From contig JADFRD010000008.1 of assembly GCA_022561485.1 (NCBI GenBank), positions 1-52,575 of the forward strand: a stretch of DNA of 52,575 bases. Reading direction: 5' to 3'. Within the stretch, counting starts at the first letter, position 1. The number at the start of each line of letters is the position of its first letter. The notes under the pieces were generated by a model. That model was given only the letters and a program-made list of their open reading frames with translations, was not told the DNA's origin and searched no databases. Source of the DNA: Fidelibacterota bacterium (GTDB lineage: Bacteria; Fidelibacterota; Marinisomatia; Marinisomatales; TCS55). Both the position numbers and the translations under genes were made by a program. This document shows, piece after piece, positions 17,099 to 26,000 of the stretch.

Positions 17099-18148
17099 AT
17101 GTCAACTCTCACACGATCTGAGGTTGTCCATATCCTGCGAAACAAGACAGGAGGATTATTGACGGAAGAACAGATACAATATAAAACTGGGCTGGTGGAG
17201 CAAATTCTTGAGTTAAAAGAATCCATGAATGCCTTAATCCTCGGTCACAATTACATGAAACCGGGTTTGTTTTACACTGTGCCCGATTACTGTGGGGACT
17301 CATTGGATTTATGCCGCAAAGCAGCGCAAACGGATAAAGACTATATTGTGTTTTGCGGCGTTCGTTTTATGGCAGAAACGGCAAAATTGCTTAATCCGGA
17401 CAAGATTGTATTGCTGCCGTCTCAAAAAGCCGGATGTTCGTTGGCGGCCGGTATCACGGCTGAGGACGTTAAAACGCTTAGGAAACAGTATCCCGGTGTT
17501 CCCGTAGTCACTTATGTGAATACCTACGCTGATGTCAAAGCGGAGAGCGATATTTGCTGCACGTCCAGCAATGCAGCTGCGGTAGTAGATTCCCTGAATA
17601 GCGACACAGTGATTTTTCTGCCAGATGAATATCTGGCTATTAATATCGCTAAGGAAACCGGTAGACAGATTGTTTTCCCGACCAAAAACGGCCAGTCCGG
17701 TAAGCATAAGGATACTGATTTGGATGTTCAGATGATCGGCTGGAAAGCCCGCTGCGAAGTACATGAAAAATTTACTGTCGATGACATAAAACAGGTACGT
17801 AAACAATTCCCGGATACTTATGTGTTGGCTCATCCGGAATGTAGTCCCGAAGTGGTGGCAGCATCCGATTACAGTGGCAGCACCAACCAGATGATCAAGG
17901 CAGTAGAAGAAAGTGATGCACAGCAATACCTGTTGTTAACCGAATGTGCCATGGGGGATAACATCGCCGCGATGCACCCCGAAAAAGAAATGCTGAGACT
18001 TTGCAGTGTACGCTGTCCTCACATGAATGAAATTACACTGGAGGATACGCTAGCGGCTTTGCAGAATAAACAATATCAAATAGACATTCCTACCGACATT
18101 GCCCAGCGCGCCCGTAGAGCAGTAGAACGAATGATAGCCATCGGTTAG
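17099..18148 (+). CDS. nadA: Quinolinate synthase A
   Basis: [4Fe-4S] enzyme condensing iminoaspartate with dihydroxyacetone phosphate to quinolinate. The three cluster cysteines of the family are identifiable: C113 (KAGCSLA), C219 (WKARCEVHEKF) and C306 (CPHMN). Substrate residues are also present: GHNYMKPG (49-56), YVNTYADVKA (139-148) and AHPECSPEV (244-252). The length (349 aa) fits the long form. An AGAGG-type ribosome site precedes the ATG. nadB starts one base after the stop, placing the iminoaspartate producer and consumer in adjacent coupled genes. Confidence 0.97.
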   Translation: MSTLTRSEVVHILRNKTGGLLTEEQIQYKTGLVEQILELKESMNALILGHNYMKPGLFYTVPDYCGDSLDLCRKAAQTDKDYIVFCGVRFMAETAKLLNPDKIVLLPSQKAGCSLAAGITAEDVKTLRKQYPGVPVVTYVNTYADVKAESDICCTSSNAAAVVDSLNSDTVIFLPDEYLAINIAKETGRQIVFPTKNGQSGKHKDTDLDVQMIGWKARCEVHEKFTVDDIKQVRKQFPDTYVLAHPECSPEVVAASDYSGSTNQMIKAVEESDAQQYLLLTECAMGDNIAAMHPEKEMLRLCSVRCPHMNEITLEDTLAALQNKQYQIDIPTDIAQRARRAVERMIAIG

Positions 18149-18149
18149 T

Positions 18150-19718
18150 ATGTCTGATCTATATCAAACAGATGTTCTTATTATTGGCAGTGGAATTGCC
18201 GGCGCGACGGCAGCCCTTGAGTTAGCACAGAACGATATAGATGTTCTGTTGGTAACACGTGCTAATGAGCCGGAAGAGAGCAATACCCGTTATGCTCAGG
18301 GTGGGATTATTTATTATGGTGAGAAGGACTCTCCGGATAGTTTAGCCAGTGATCTTTTTTTAGCCGGAGCCGGGTACAATAATCCCCAGGCAGTACAGCG
18401 CATCGTCCAGGATGGCCCAAAATTGGTTAAAAAGATATTGATTGATACACTTCAGGTACCATTCGATAGAAATGAACATGGAGATTATTCCTTAATTAAA
18501 GAAGGGGCTCATTCATCACGGCGTATTCTTCATACTGCCGATATTACTGGTATGTCTATTGAGATCGCATTGATAAATTTTCTGAAAGCTCACTCAAAAG
18601 TAAAATTACTGACTGGGCACACGGCAATCGATCTAATTACTCCATCCCACCATAGTAACGATCCTCTATATATTTACAAGCCCCAATCCTGTGTTGGCGC
18701 CTATGTGCTTAACCAGAAAACCGGAGAAGCGATCCGTTGTTTATCCAAAAATACTATTTTAGCTACCGGTGGACTAGGTGATATTTACCTCCGAACCAGC
18801 AATCCCAAGGGTTCAAGGGGAGATGGTTTGGCCATGGCTTACAGAGCCAGCGCACGAGTGATTAATTGTGAATTCATTCAATTTCATCCAACAACATTTT
18901 TCCATCGCCATGCCCCTAACTATCTTATTAGCGAGGCCGTTAGAGGGGCCGGTGCCCGATTAGTAGACTCTGAAGGTAAACCCTTTATGGAAAGATTCAG
19001 TCCGGAATGGAAAGACCTGGCCCCCAGAGATATCGTGGCTCGGGCTATCCATAAGATCATGGTGGAACAGGAGCATACCAATGTTTATCTGGACTTGGCC
19101 TCTTATCTGTCCGCAACCACGATTAAGAATCGGTTTCCGACGATATATAGTCAATTAAAAAATTATAACGTTGACATAACCACTGATTTGGTGCCGGTCG
19201 TGCCGGCTGCTCACTATTTTTGCGGTGGAGTTTGGGTCGATGACCATGGACGTACAACGATATCTGAATTGTATGCCGTCGGGGAAGTGTCTTGTACCGG
19301 GGTACACGGGGCTAATCGGTTGGGAAGCGCGGCCTTACTTGAAGGTTTGGTATGGGGATATCGTGCAGCTCAACATATTATGGGGGAAATACAAAACCAG
19401 GACATTTTCGAAGAACGATTAATACCAAATTGGCAGTATGCCGGGGAGGATTTGGCGGATCTGGTTCTAATTCAACAGGATATGAGTTCTATTCAAAACA
19501 TTATGTGGAATTATGTTGGTTTAATCCGGAACCCTAAAAGATTGGAAAGAGCCTGGAACGAACTTAGAAATCTTGAATTTCAAATTGAGCAATTTTATCG
19601 AATGACAAGAATCAATGATGGATTGATTGGATTACGTAATGCGGTTAGATCGGCCTTAATTGTGACAGCAGCTGCTTGGGCTAATAAAAAGAGTATTGGC
19701 TGTAATTTCGTTGAATAA
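18150..19718 (+). CDS. nadB: L-aspartate oxidase
   Basis: FAD enzyme oxidising L-aspartate to iminoaspartate, the first step of de novo NAD synthesis. The N-terminal dinucleotide-binding motif is VLIIGSGIAGATAALEL (about residues 9-25). The succinate-dehydrogenase-type flavoprotein features follow: RYAQGGI, HSSRRILHTADITG, IQFHPTTFF, EAVRGAGARL, and the late flavin-binding GEVSCTGVHGANRLGSAALLEGLVWG. The length (522 aa) is normal. It is the last gene of the pan-coa-nad operon. No hairpin terminator is obvious after it. Confidence 0.96.
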   Translation: MSDLYQTDVLIIGSGIAGATAALELAQNDIDVLLVTRANEPEESNTRYAQGGIIYYGEKDSPDSLASDLFLAGAGYNNPQAVQRIVQDGPKLVKKILIDTLQVPFDRNEHGDYSLIKEGAHSSRRILHTADITGMSIEIALINFLKAHSKVKLLTGHTAIDLITPSHHSNDPLYIYKPQSCVGAYVLNQKTGEAIRCLSKNTILATGGLGDIYLRTSNPKGSRGDGLAMAYRASARVINCEFIQFHPTTFFHRHAPNYLISEAVRGAGARLVDSEGKPFMERFSPEWKDLAPRDIVARAIHKIMVEQEHTNVYLDLASYLSATTIKNRFPTIYSQLKNYNVDITTDLVPVVPAAHYFCGGVWVDDHGRTTISELYAVGEVSCTGVHGANRLGSAALLEGLVWGYRAAQHIMGEIQNQDIFEERLIPNWQYAGEDLADLVLIQQDMSSIQNIMWNYVGLIRNPKRLERAWNELRNLEFQIEQFYRMTRINDGLIGLRNAVRSALIVTAAAWANKKSIGCNFVE

Positions 19719-20013
19719 AGCCACCTATTCACACCTTAATCAGATAAATACTTTTCGGAAAAAATTTACTATATCGAATTTCAACCGTAGCAAACGTAAT
19801 ATTTAATCACTTCGATACACTCGAATTGATTGATGTGATCTCCCGATCCCGTGAGAATTCCTTGTATCAATTTTTTTTGGTTATGTTTCAAAAACACTCA
19901 ATAGCGCAGGTCTTCTTGCCTAAAAGCAGGGGAGAGTTTCAATTTATTAGCGCAATAACGAAGATATCCCAAAGCTTTTCGAGATATTTACATATGGTTG
20001 AATGAAATTTTAT

Positions 20014-20039
20014 GTTCGCAGGGACTGGAGGCCCTGCTA
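20014..20039 (+). repeat. 26-bp hairpin repeat, copy 1 (left of higBA)
   Basis: Contains the stem GCAGGG/CCCTGC (20018-20037) and matches 21318-21343 with a single C/T difference. The two copies are in direct orientation and bracket the higBA module. Confidence 0.75.
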
Positions 20040-20143
20040 TTATTATAATCGATACTTACTCCGCAACGGATCAATCCCGGCTCTTCGTTTACGGGGCTTT
20101 CGTTTCACTTCAGAATGATCCCCCCCCCTATCCGCCTATATAC

Positions 20144-20194
20144 TTACCTGCCTTCGCTGACGCTTCGTCAGACAGGCGGCGGGCAGGCAGGTAA
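20144..20194. repeat. Nested 51-bp hairpin
   Basis: The outer arms TTACCTGCC (20144-20152) and GGCAGGTAA (20186-20194) are exact complements. Inside lies a second perfect hairpin, CTGACG-CTT-CGTCAG (20157-20171). The flanking GGCGGGCAGG resembles the 42-bp hairpin family at 22394 and 44853. Confidence 0.7.
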
Positions 20195-20293
20195 TCGTCG
20201 TGGTAATAATTACTGTGGCAACGGAGCGAGTGGTGTCGTTTTGCTCAATTGTTTCAACGAAGTTCAATGTTCGCAAATCATCCCAAAAGTGAT

Positions 20294-20608
20294 TTATACT
20301 ATTGTTTGGGTAGCGTTTGTTTTTCTCACCAATTTAATCTTGCTAAAAATATCTTGATGGTTTTTTCTCTCTTCTTCAATATCATAATCATCTTGCAATC
20401 CAAGCCAAAATTTTGCTGAATTACCAAAATATGAACTTAACCGCAATGCCGTATTAGCTGTAATTCTTCTTTTCCCTTTTATTATTTGAGATATCCTTGT
20501 TTGAGGAATGCCTAAATCCTTCGACAATCTATACGCAGATATTTCCATAGGGGCTATAAATTCTTCCACAAGAATTTCACCGGGGTGTATGTTTAATAAA
20601 GTTTGCAT
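20294..20608 (-). CDS. higA: HigA-family antitoxin
   Basis: A 104-aa antitoxin with an Xre-type helix-turn-helix (about residues 22-75). The HigA signature LNIHPGEILVEEFI opens the protein, RLSKDLGIPQTRISQIIKG covers the HTH, and FGNSAKFWLGLQDDYD is the family C-terminal motif. It should neutralise HigB and repress the operon. It lies 14 nt downstream of higB, in the toxin-first order typical of hig loci. Its AAGGAG ribosome site overlaps the higB stop. Confidence 0.93.
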   Translation of the reverse strand: MQTLLNIHPGEILVEEFIAPMEISAYRLSKDLGIPQTRISQIIKGKRRITANTALRLSSYFGNSAKFWLGLQDDYDIEEERKNHQDIFSKIKLVRKTNATQTIV

Positions 20609-20622
20609 TGTTTATTCTCCTT

Positions 20623-20901
20623 TCAGTGATAGTCAGTTATTTCAACATGATAAGAATGATTGTTTTCCCATTTGAAAACGATTCTCCATTGATTGTTGAT
20701 TCGAATGCTGTAAAAACCTTTTCTTTTTCTTTTTAATTTTTCCAATCTGTTTGCCGGTGGAATTCTCAAATCTGTAATATTCATGGAGTTATTGAGCATT
20801 CTTAATTTTCTCCGTCCTATTTGTTGAATTGCAAGCGGTATCTTTTTGACTCTTTCTCCTTGCCATATCTTTTTACTCGCTTTTGAACCAAATGAATTAA
20901 T
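20623..20901 (-). CDS. higB: HigB-type mRNA interferase toxin
   Basis: RelE/ParE-superfamily toxin that cleaves mRNA on the ribosome. The frame is open to 20958, but family members start just before (I/K)SF, so I place the start at the TTG at 20899-20901. This gives a 92-aa protein beginning MINSFGSKASKKIWQGE, with AAGG a few bases upstream. Conserved parts include RIPPANRLEKLK, the basic patch KRKGFYSIRINNQWRIVF, and the C-terminal VEITDYH, which carries the terminal Tyr-His active-site residues of HigB. The module looks intact and is flanked by direct repeats. Confidence 0.9.
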   Translation of the reverse strand: MNSFGSKASKKIWQGERVKKIPLAIQQIGRRKLRMLNNSMNITDLRIPPANRLEKLKRKRKGFYSIRINNQWRIVFKWENNHSYHVEITDYH

Positions 20902-21113
20902 CAATCTAACCTTTTGCGTTACTAACGTATAAGGTAATAACATTGTACACTTTTGCAAAATGATTTTCTTACCTTATTTCGATCATTGAATTAGAAAAAA
21001 CTATACACCTCCGAACTAATATCAGCTTTTATAATTCAACGAGTTCCAATACATAAATCATGGTCATGAACAAACTTTACTGTTTGATAATTTTATAACA
21101 ATCAAAACAATAA

Positions 21114-21297
21114 TTGTCATTGCGAATGGAACACAGTGGAGTGCGGCAATCTCCTTGCATAAAACAAAGCAATGACATCAATAATTTCCGAGAATCTACA
21201 TACCCAAGGAGATCGCCGCGTCTTTTCACTTCGTATCAAAGACTCGCCTGTCCGCCTCCTTTTATTAATTCTATTTGGACCAAGCGGGCGATGACAA
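21114..21297. repeat. 184-bp composite inverted repeat (TTGTCAT ... ATGACAA)
   Basis: The ends are exact complements (TTGTCAT and ATGACAA). The left arm's GCGGCAATCTCCTTG is mirrored by CAAGGAGATCGCCGC in the right arm, and an internal GCAATGACA repeats the end motif. Sequences of the TGTCATTGCGA...GCAATCTCC type are widespread non-coding palindromes in bacterial genomes. No protein is encoded. Confidence 0.7.
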
Positions 21298-21317
21298 ATT
21301 TGTGGTTAATATTTTAC

Positions 21318-21343
21318 GTTCGCAGGGACCGGAGGCCCTGCTA
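21318..21343 (+). repeat. 26-bp hairpin repeat, copy 2 (right of higBA)
   Basis: Direct repeat of 20014-20039 with 25 of 26 bases identical, stem GCAGGG/CCCTGC. It marks the right side of the segment carrying higBA. Confidence 0.75.
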
Positions 21344-21482
21344 GTATTTTAATAGAGAGATTTAAAAAAGATAATTTAATACTATCACACTTCCATCAAT
21401 ATCGGATTTAGAAAAATGGTATGTGTAAATTTACCCTTCTTATTACGGAACTATTTTATTTACTGATTATTCCATAACTGAA

Positions 21483-22130
21483 ATGAACAAAAAAAGTTTT
21501 TTCATCCTATTGCTTGTCATGACATTCGTCTATGGCCAGGAATTTACCATTGCACGTCTTCACTATGGCGGTGGGGGTGACTGGTACAGCAATCCCAGCA
21601 GCCTTCCCAATCTGCTGAATTATTTACAAACGCATACAGCCATAAAAGCCACTGATAAGGAAGTGCGTGTAAAACTGACCGATGAAGATTTGTTTTCTTA
21701 CCCCTATCTATATATGACCGGCCACGGCAATGTACGATTTGATGAAAAGGAAATGATCCGTTTGAGAACATTCCTTAATCGCGGTGGGTTTTTGCATGCC
21801 GATGATAATTACGGTATGGATCAATCATTCCGAAGGGAAATGAAAAGGGTGTTTCCGGATAAGGAATTTGTGGAATTGCCCTTTGAGCATCCTGTATTTC
21901 ACCAAGTTTTTGACTTTTCAAAAGGCCTTCCGAAAATTCATGAACATGATAATAAACCTCCCCAGGCGTTGGCAATATTTGAAGATGACCGAATTATCGT
22001 TCTTTATACATACGAATGTGATTTAGGTGATGGATGGGAAGATGCCGAAGTCCATCGCGATCCGGAGTCAATTCGAACTGCTGCCCTAGAAATGGGCGTC
22101 AATATTATTCACTTTGCCTTGACCCAATAA
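21483..22130 (+). CDS. DUF4159 domain protein, exported
   Basis: A 215-aa protein with a signal peptide (FFILLLVMTFVYGQ) followed by the full DUF4159 domain. The family signatures are FTIARLHYGGGGDWYSNPSSL (about residues 21-41, given here in outline), the mid-domain YLYMTGHGNVRF, and FLNRGGFLHADDNYG (about 98-112). As I recall the domain has a glutamine-amidotransferase-like fold, but no activity is known. In FCB bacteria it often clusters with MoxR ATPase, DUF58, vWA and DUF4175 genes. Here the DUF4175 gene follows, but only after about 930 bp that include a transposase remnant. Confidence 0.88.
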   Translation: MNKKSFFILLLVMTFVYGQEFTIARLHYGGGGDWYSNPSSLPNLLNYLQTHTAIKATDKEVRVKLTDEDLFSYPYLYMTGHGNVRFDEKEMIRLRTFLNRGGFLHADDNYGMDQSFRREMKRVFPDKEFVELPFEHPVFHQVFDFSKGLPKIHEHDNKPPQALAIFEDDRIIVLYTYECDLGDGWEDAEVHRDPESIRTAALEMGVNIIHFALTQ

Positions 22131-22309
22131 TGTTGCTGCAAAATGGTCAAAAATCACAATTGATTAAGGATATGTTCTACAAACTTACTGAAATAAACGT
22201 AATAAATTTCTTCAAAAATATTCAACACGGAGTTGGTCATTGGTTCATATTGGTTTCTATAAATATTCTACCACGGAGTCAACAGGCTATCTATCAAAAT
22301 ATCAAGGGG

Positions 22310-22357
22310 AATCCCGTAGGCTTACAGTCCCGTGCTTTATGTCGGGAGATTACATGT
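22310..22357 (+). repeat. 48-bp direct repeat, left of transposase remnant
   Basis: Begins AATCCCGTAGGCTTACA and matches 22916-22963 at 43 of 48 positions. It can fold through CCCG/CGGG. The two copies bracket the broken IS200-like gene in the same orientation, suggesting element ends or REP-like partners. Confidence 0.75.
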
Positions 22358-22393
22358 CTATAACAAACGGAATTCAGATAAACACGAACGCCG

Positions 22394-22435
22394 CCCGCCT
22401 GCCCCATATTAAATATATTGAAGGTGGCGGGCAGG
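22394..22435. repeat. 42-bp GC-rich hairpin element, copy A
   Basis: Starts CCCGCCTGCC and ends GGCGGGCAGG, with a 22-nt AT-rich centre. The element at 44853-44894 has identical 10-nt ends and the same 42-bp length. The arms pair with two symmetrical C/A mismatches. Confidence 0.75.
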
Positions 22436-22460
22436 TAGGTGTTCAACAGGGAGGTTAAAA

Positions 22461-22758
22461 ATGGCTAATACATTTACACAACTCTACACTCAATTAGTTT
22501 TTGCGGTGCAAAGCAGACAAAATTTAATACAAAATAGATTTGAAGAAGATGTGTATAAATACATCACGGGAATTATCCAAAATAAAGGGCATAAAATTAT
22601 TGCAATTAACGGAATGCCTGATCATATCCATATTTTTATTGGAATGAAACCTAAAGAAGCATCACAAAAAAAGAACTTTCAAAGAAGAATATCTTGCATT
22701 ATTGGAAAAATTCCAAATTGAATATGATGAACGGTATTTATTTGAATGGATAAATTAA
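22461..22758 (+). pseudogene. IS200/IS605-like (Y1) transposase, internally deleted and frameshifted
   Basis: The N-terminal part (22461-22652, about 64 codons) is a good match to HUH/Y1 transposases: it begins MANTFTQLYTQLVFAV and contains the metal-binding DHIHIFIG. After GMKP the homology continues in the +1 frame (from 22654 to the TAA at 22756-22758), reading KKHHKKRTFKEEYL and ending YLFEWIN, which is the normal C-terminus. About 55 middle residues, including the expected catalytic tyrosine helix, are missing. The gene therefore cannot make an active enzyme. The 48-bp direct repeats lie on both sides. Confidence 0.85.
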
Positions 22759-22822
22759 GATCATGACTAATAATCGTAAATATTCAACACCTATGGCGTT
22801 GGTGATACTGGGGAAATATTCG

Positions 22823-22897
22823 TTCTATAGACATTTAACTCCTTACGGAGTTTGGCGTAATCGTGGTTGTTTTTTCTGTAGACATTCGGCTCCGGAG
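22823..22897 (+). repeat. Tandem hairpin motif (about 51-bp spacing)
   Basis: Two related units, TCTATAGACATTT followed by AACTCC-TTAC-GGAGTT (22837-22852), and TCTGTAGACATT followed by the palindrome CTCCGGAG (22890-22897). They lie between the transposase remnant and the right 48-bp repeat. A degenerate third unit is at 22253-22283 on the other side. Confidence 0.55.
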
Positions 22898-22915
22898 TAT
22901 TTTAACACGAATGGA

Positions 22916-22963
22916 AATCCCGTAGGCTTACAATCCCGTGCTTTTTGTCAGGAGATTGTATGT
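22916..22963 (+). repeat. 48-bp direct repeat, right of transposase remnant
   Basis: Second copy of 22310-22357. TACAATC and GATTGTA within it form a hairpin. It ends with AGGAGATTGTATG, so it supplies both a ribosome-site-like AGGAG and the ATG of the short frame at 22960. Confidence 0.75.
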
Positions 22964-23094
22964 TAATAGAAACATTGAAAATAGATAATATAAACTCCGT
23001 TAAACAGATTGTCAAAAAGTGCAAGCGATTCAGTTCATCTTTAGAACATAGCCTTGATCAATTAAATGAATTCTATCGAAAAACAACTGAATAG
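22960..23094 (+). CDS. 44-aa open frame, possible remnant of a gene upstream of DUF4175
   Basis: Unrecognised. The ATG lies inside the right 48-bp repeat with AGGAG 5 nt before it. The frame ends in TAG, overlapping the start of the DUF4175 gene by 29 nt. The product is a charged, helical-looking peptide (SVKQIVKKCKRFSSSLEH) with protein-like composition. It may be the surviving C-terminus of an operon gene cut by the mobile element, since its overlap with the next gene resembles normal coupling. It could also be chance. Confidence 0.3.
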   Translation: MLIETLKIDNINSVKQIVKKCKRFSSSLEHSLDQLNEFYRKTTE

Positions 23095-26000
23095 AATTTT
23101 GAAGGCTGCCCTTATTAACGACGGGCAAACATTCGCGTGGATTTTATATACTCTATTGTTGGTGTCAATTCTTGTTGGTGTTACGCTGGAAAGCATTTTT
23201 TATTTTTCATCCTCTATTCGGTTCGGAACCTGGCAATTGGGTTTTATCCTACTTTGCTTATTTATTTTGAGCGCCATTGTCTTCATCCTTTTCGCTTTTT
23301 ACAATCGAATCAACCGATACCGAAAATCAACGTTAGCTCGGGCAGCCGGCAGGCTCGCTTTCCCAAAAGAGGATACAATCATAAATGCGCTTCAATTGGA
23401 AAGAGGATTGAAATCGAGCACATCCCGGGAATTAAGTAAATCTTTCGTTGATGAAACGCTGCGAAAGTTTGTTCAAATAGATGAATCTGAACTATTTTCG
23501 TCCGGAAGAGGCGCCAAATGGAAAAGGGGTTCGCTCGTTATGTTGGTCATCGGTGCTTTGGTGTTTTCGTTTAACTTGGAAAACAGCGCCCAGGCTATCT
23601 ATCGTTGGTTTCATCCCCGAACTGAATTTTCGATTCCAAAACCGTTTGTCATCCGTTCGGAAACCGGTAATATTAACTTGCTGGGGAGTGAATCAGCTGA
23701 ATTGTCATTTTCCGTCCTCGGGGATGCCCCGGATTCCCTTTTCATCGATTTTCAATCCTATACAGAACGTGATTCTTTAAAACCCATTCCCGTGGCAAAA
23801 AAAGATAGTATAGGAGTCTACCATTATACATTAGAAGATATTTCACAAAACCATACGTACCGTTCTTACGTCCCGGCAGCTCATTTCTGGGAAGCCTGGG
23901 AAGAAGTGACCTCAGAAACATATACCATTTCAGTGACGGACAGGCCGGTGATGGAGGATTTAACCATCACCGTTATCGCTCCGGATTATACCAAAATAGA
24001 TCCAATCGTACAGAAGGGAAATCAAGCCAATATCAGCGGTTTGTTTGGATCTTCTATTCAAGTAAAGCTGCGCAGCAACCGACCTCTGAAAGAAGGAAAC
24101 CTGATTTTGGATGATTCTATCATTCCCATGAAAATCACCGGAAAACGGGCCGCTGGAGAGTTTCCATTAGAAAAGGACAGCCAATTATCGATTCAATTAC
24201 TTGATATTCGCGGTATTTCAAACCGGAATCCCATCCCGTTTCAGATTACTGTTATTGAAGATTTTTTTCCGGATATTACGGTTTTGCAACCTGAAAGGTC
24301 GTTTGAGTTGGGAAGAGACCAATCTGTATTACTGCAGGTACAAATTGAAGACGATTTTGGATTTTCGAACCTTCAGGTTGCCTATGAAATCCATCGTCCC
24401 GCTTATATTGCCATTGAACCGTTGTTGTCCCTCTTTACCATTCCCATAGATGATCCCCGGAACGTCAGTCAGGATATTTTTCATTCCTGGCAATTGGGTG
24501 AATTTGGCTTAATGCCGGAAGATGAAATACATTTTCATTTTGAATTATCAGATAATGATGAAATATCCGGTCCAAAGAAGACAGTTACTGAAGATTTTAT
24601 TGCCCGGCTCCCCGGTTTGGCTGAACTATTTTTATCATTTGAACAAGATGAAACAGACATCCTAAATGATATTTTTGAGACTCAAGAAGAATTGGAATCT
24701 ATTCGCAAAAATATGGATCAATTAGAACTGGATGTCCTGAAACAAGATCAATTGACTTGGGATCAACAGCAGGACTTACAAAAAATGCTTGAAGGAATCC
24801 GGGAAGAAATTCAAAAAATGGAGAAGCTGAATGAAACCATTGACGCATTGCAGGAAGCTGCAGAAAAACATGATTTATTTTCTTCAGATCTCATGGAAAA
24901 ATTCAGTCGTTTGCAGCAGTTAGTGGATGAAATATTATCAAATGATTTGATGCAAAATTTACTTGACTTAGAGATGCTGATGTCAGAAATGGATATCAAC
25001 AAACTCCAAGAAGCGCTTGCATCCATAACGGATAACATTGATCAGATTGAGCAGCAATTGGATCGTTTTATTGATATTTTCGAACGAATTATGGCAGAGC
25101 AAAAAATCGATGAATTGCGCACTCGTATAGAGAGTTTAGCAGAACAACAGGAAAATATTCATGAGCGTATTGAACGGACACAAGAATCAAACGACTCTTC
25201 AAATTTTCCAAGATTAAGCGAGGAACAACAACGACAAGTTGAGGAATTTTCAAATATTCGCAATAAAATGGATGAAGCGGCAGAAGCGGTAGAAAAATTT
25301 CATCCGGAAACTTCCGATCTGCTTAAAGATTTGAAACGTGATCCGTTAATGAATCAAACATATTCAGACCTGCAACGGACTGTAAATCAATTACGCAGGC
25401 AAAATGTCGATGAGGCTGTAAACTACAGCTCATCATCTCTCGAGGATCTGCAAAAACTGCTTTCAGAAATAGAAAATATTCAGCAGGGATTTCAATCTGC
25501 TACCACGCAGGAAATGGCCGCAAAATTTCAACGAACCATGAGAGACGTGTTAACCCTGTCTAAATCCCAGGAACAACTACAGAATGAAACAAGCAACCTG
25601 GCAAGAAACTCTCCACGCCTTGGTGATTTGGCTAGCAGGCAGCTAATGATCCAAGATCAATTGCGGCAAGTGATGGAGCAACTGATGAATTTATCTCGTG
25701 AGACCTTTGCTGTTACCCCGGAAATGGGTCGTGCAGTGGGGATGGCCAACGCCATGATGGAAGAGGCAAAAAATGCTTTGGCCCAACGAAATGGTCGTGG
25801 TGCAGCTCAACATCAACAAGCTGCTATGTCATCATTAAACGAAGCCGCTTTGGCCATTCATCAATCTATGAATCAAATGCGGTCTTCAGGATCTGCCGGC
25901 GGTTTTGAGCAGTTTCTGGAACAAATGCAAAAAATGGCAGGTCAGCAGCAAGGCATTAATAGTCAAAGTATGCAATTGGCGCTGGGACAAATGGCCGCAG

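Larger units (their letters stand above)
19719..20293. other. Gene-free repeat-rich spacer
   Basis: There is no supported gene between nadB and higA. The stretch contains a 26-bp repeat (20014-20039) that recurs at 21318-21343, a run of nine Cs (20120-20128), and a 51-bp double hairpin (20144-20194). Together with the region beyond higB this marks an accessory, rearranged part of the chromosome. Confidence 0.6.
20959..21482. other. Gene-free spacer with palindromic repeats
   Basis: No supported gene. It holds a composite inverted repeat (21114-21297) and the second 26-bp hairpin repeat (21318-21343). The last 120 bases are AT-rich and presumably contain the promoter of the DUF4159 gene, but I see no convincing consensus. 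Confidence 0.55.
22131..22460. other. Left flank of the transposase remnant
   Basis: No gene supported. It contains short CGGAGT-type degenerate repeats (22253-22283), the first 48-bp direct repeat (22310-22357) and a 42-bp GC-rich hairpin (22394-22435). GGGAGG just before 22461 would be the ribosome site of the transposase. Confidence 0.6.

Noticed and set aside
20120-20128. Nine-C run as a phase-variation tract
   Set aside because: It lies in non-coding DNA with no nearby promoter whose spacing it would change.
22823-22963. CRISPR-like array near the transposase remnant
   Set aside because: There are only two or three diverged hairpin units with irregular spacing, no conserved repeat with spacers, and no cas genes.
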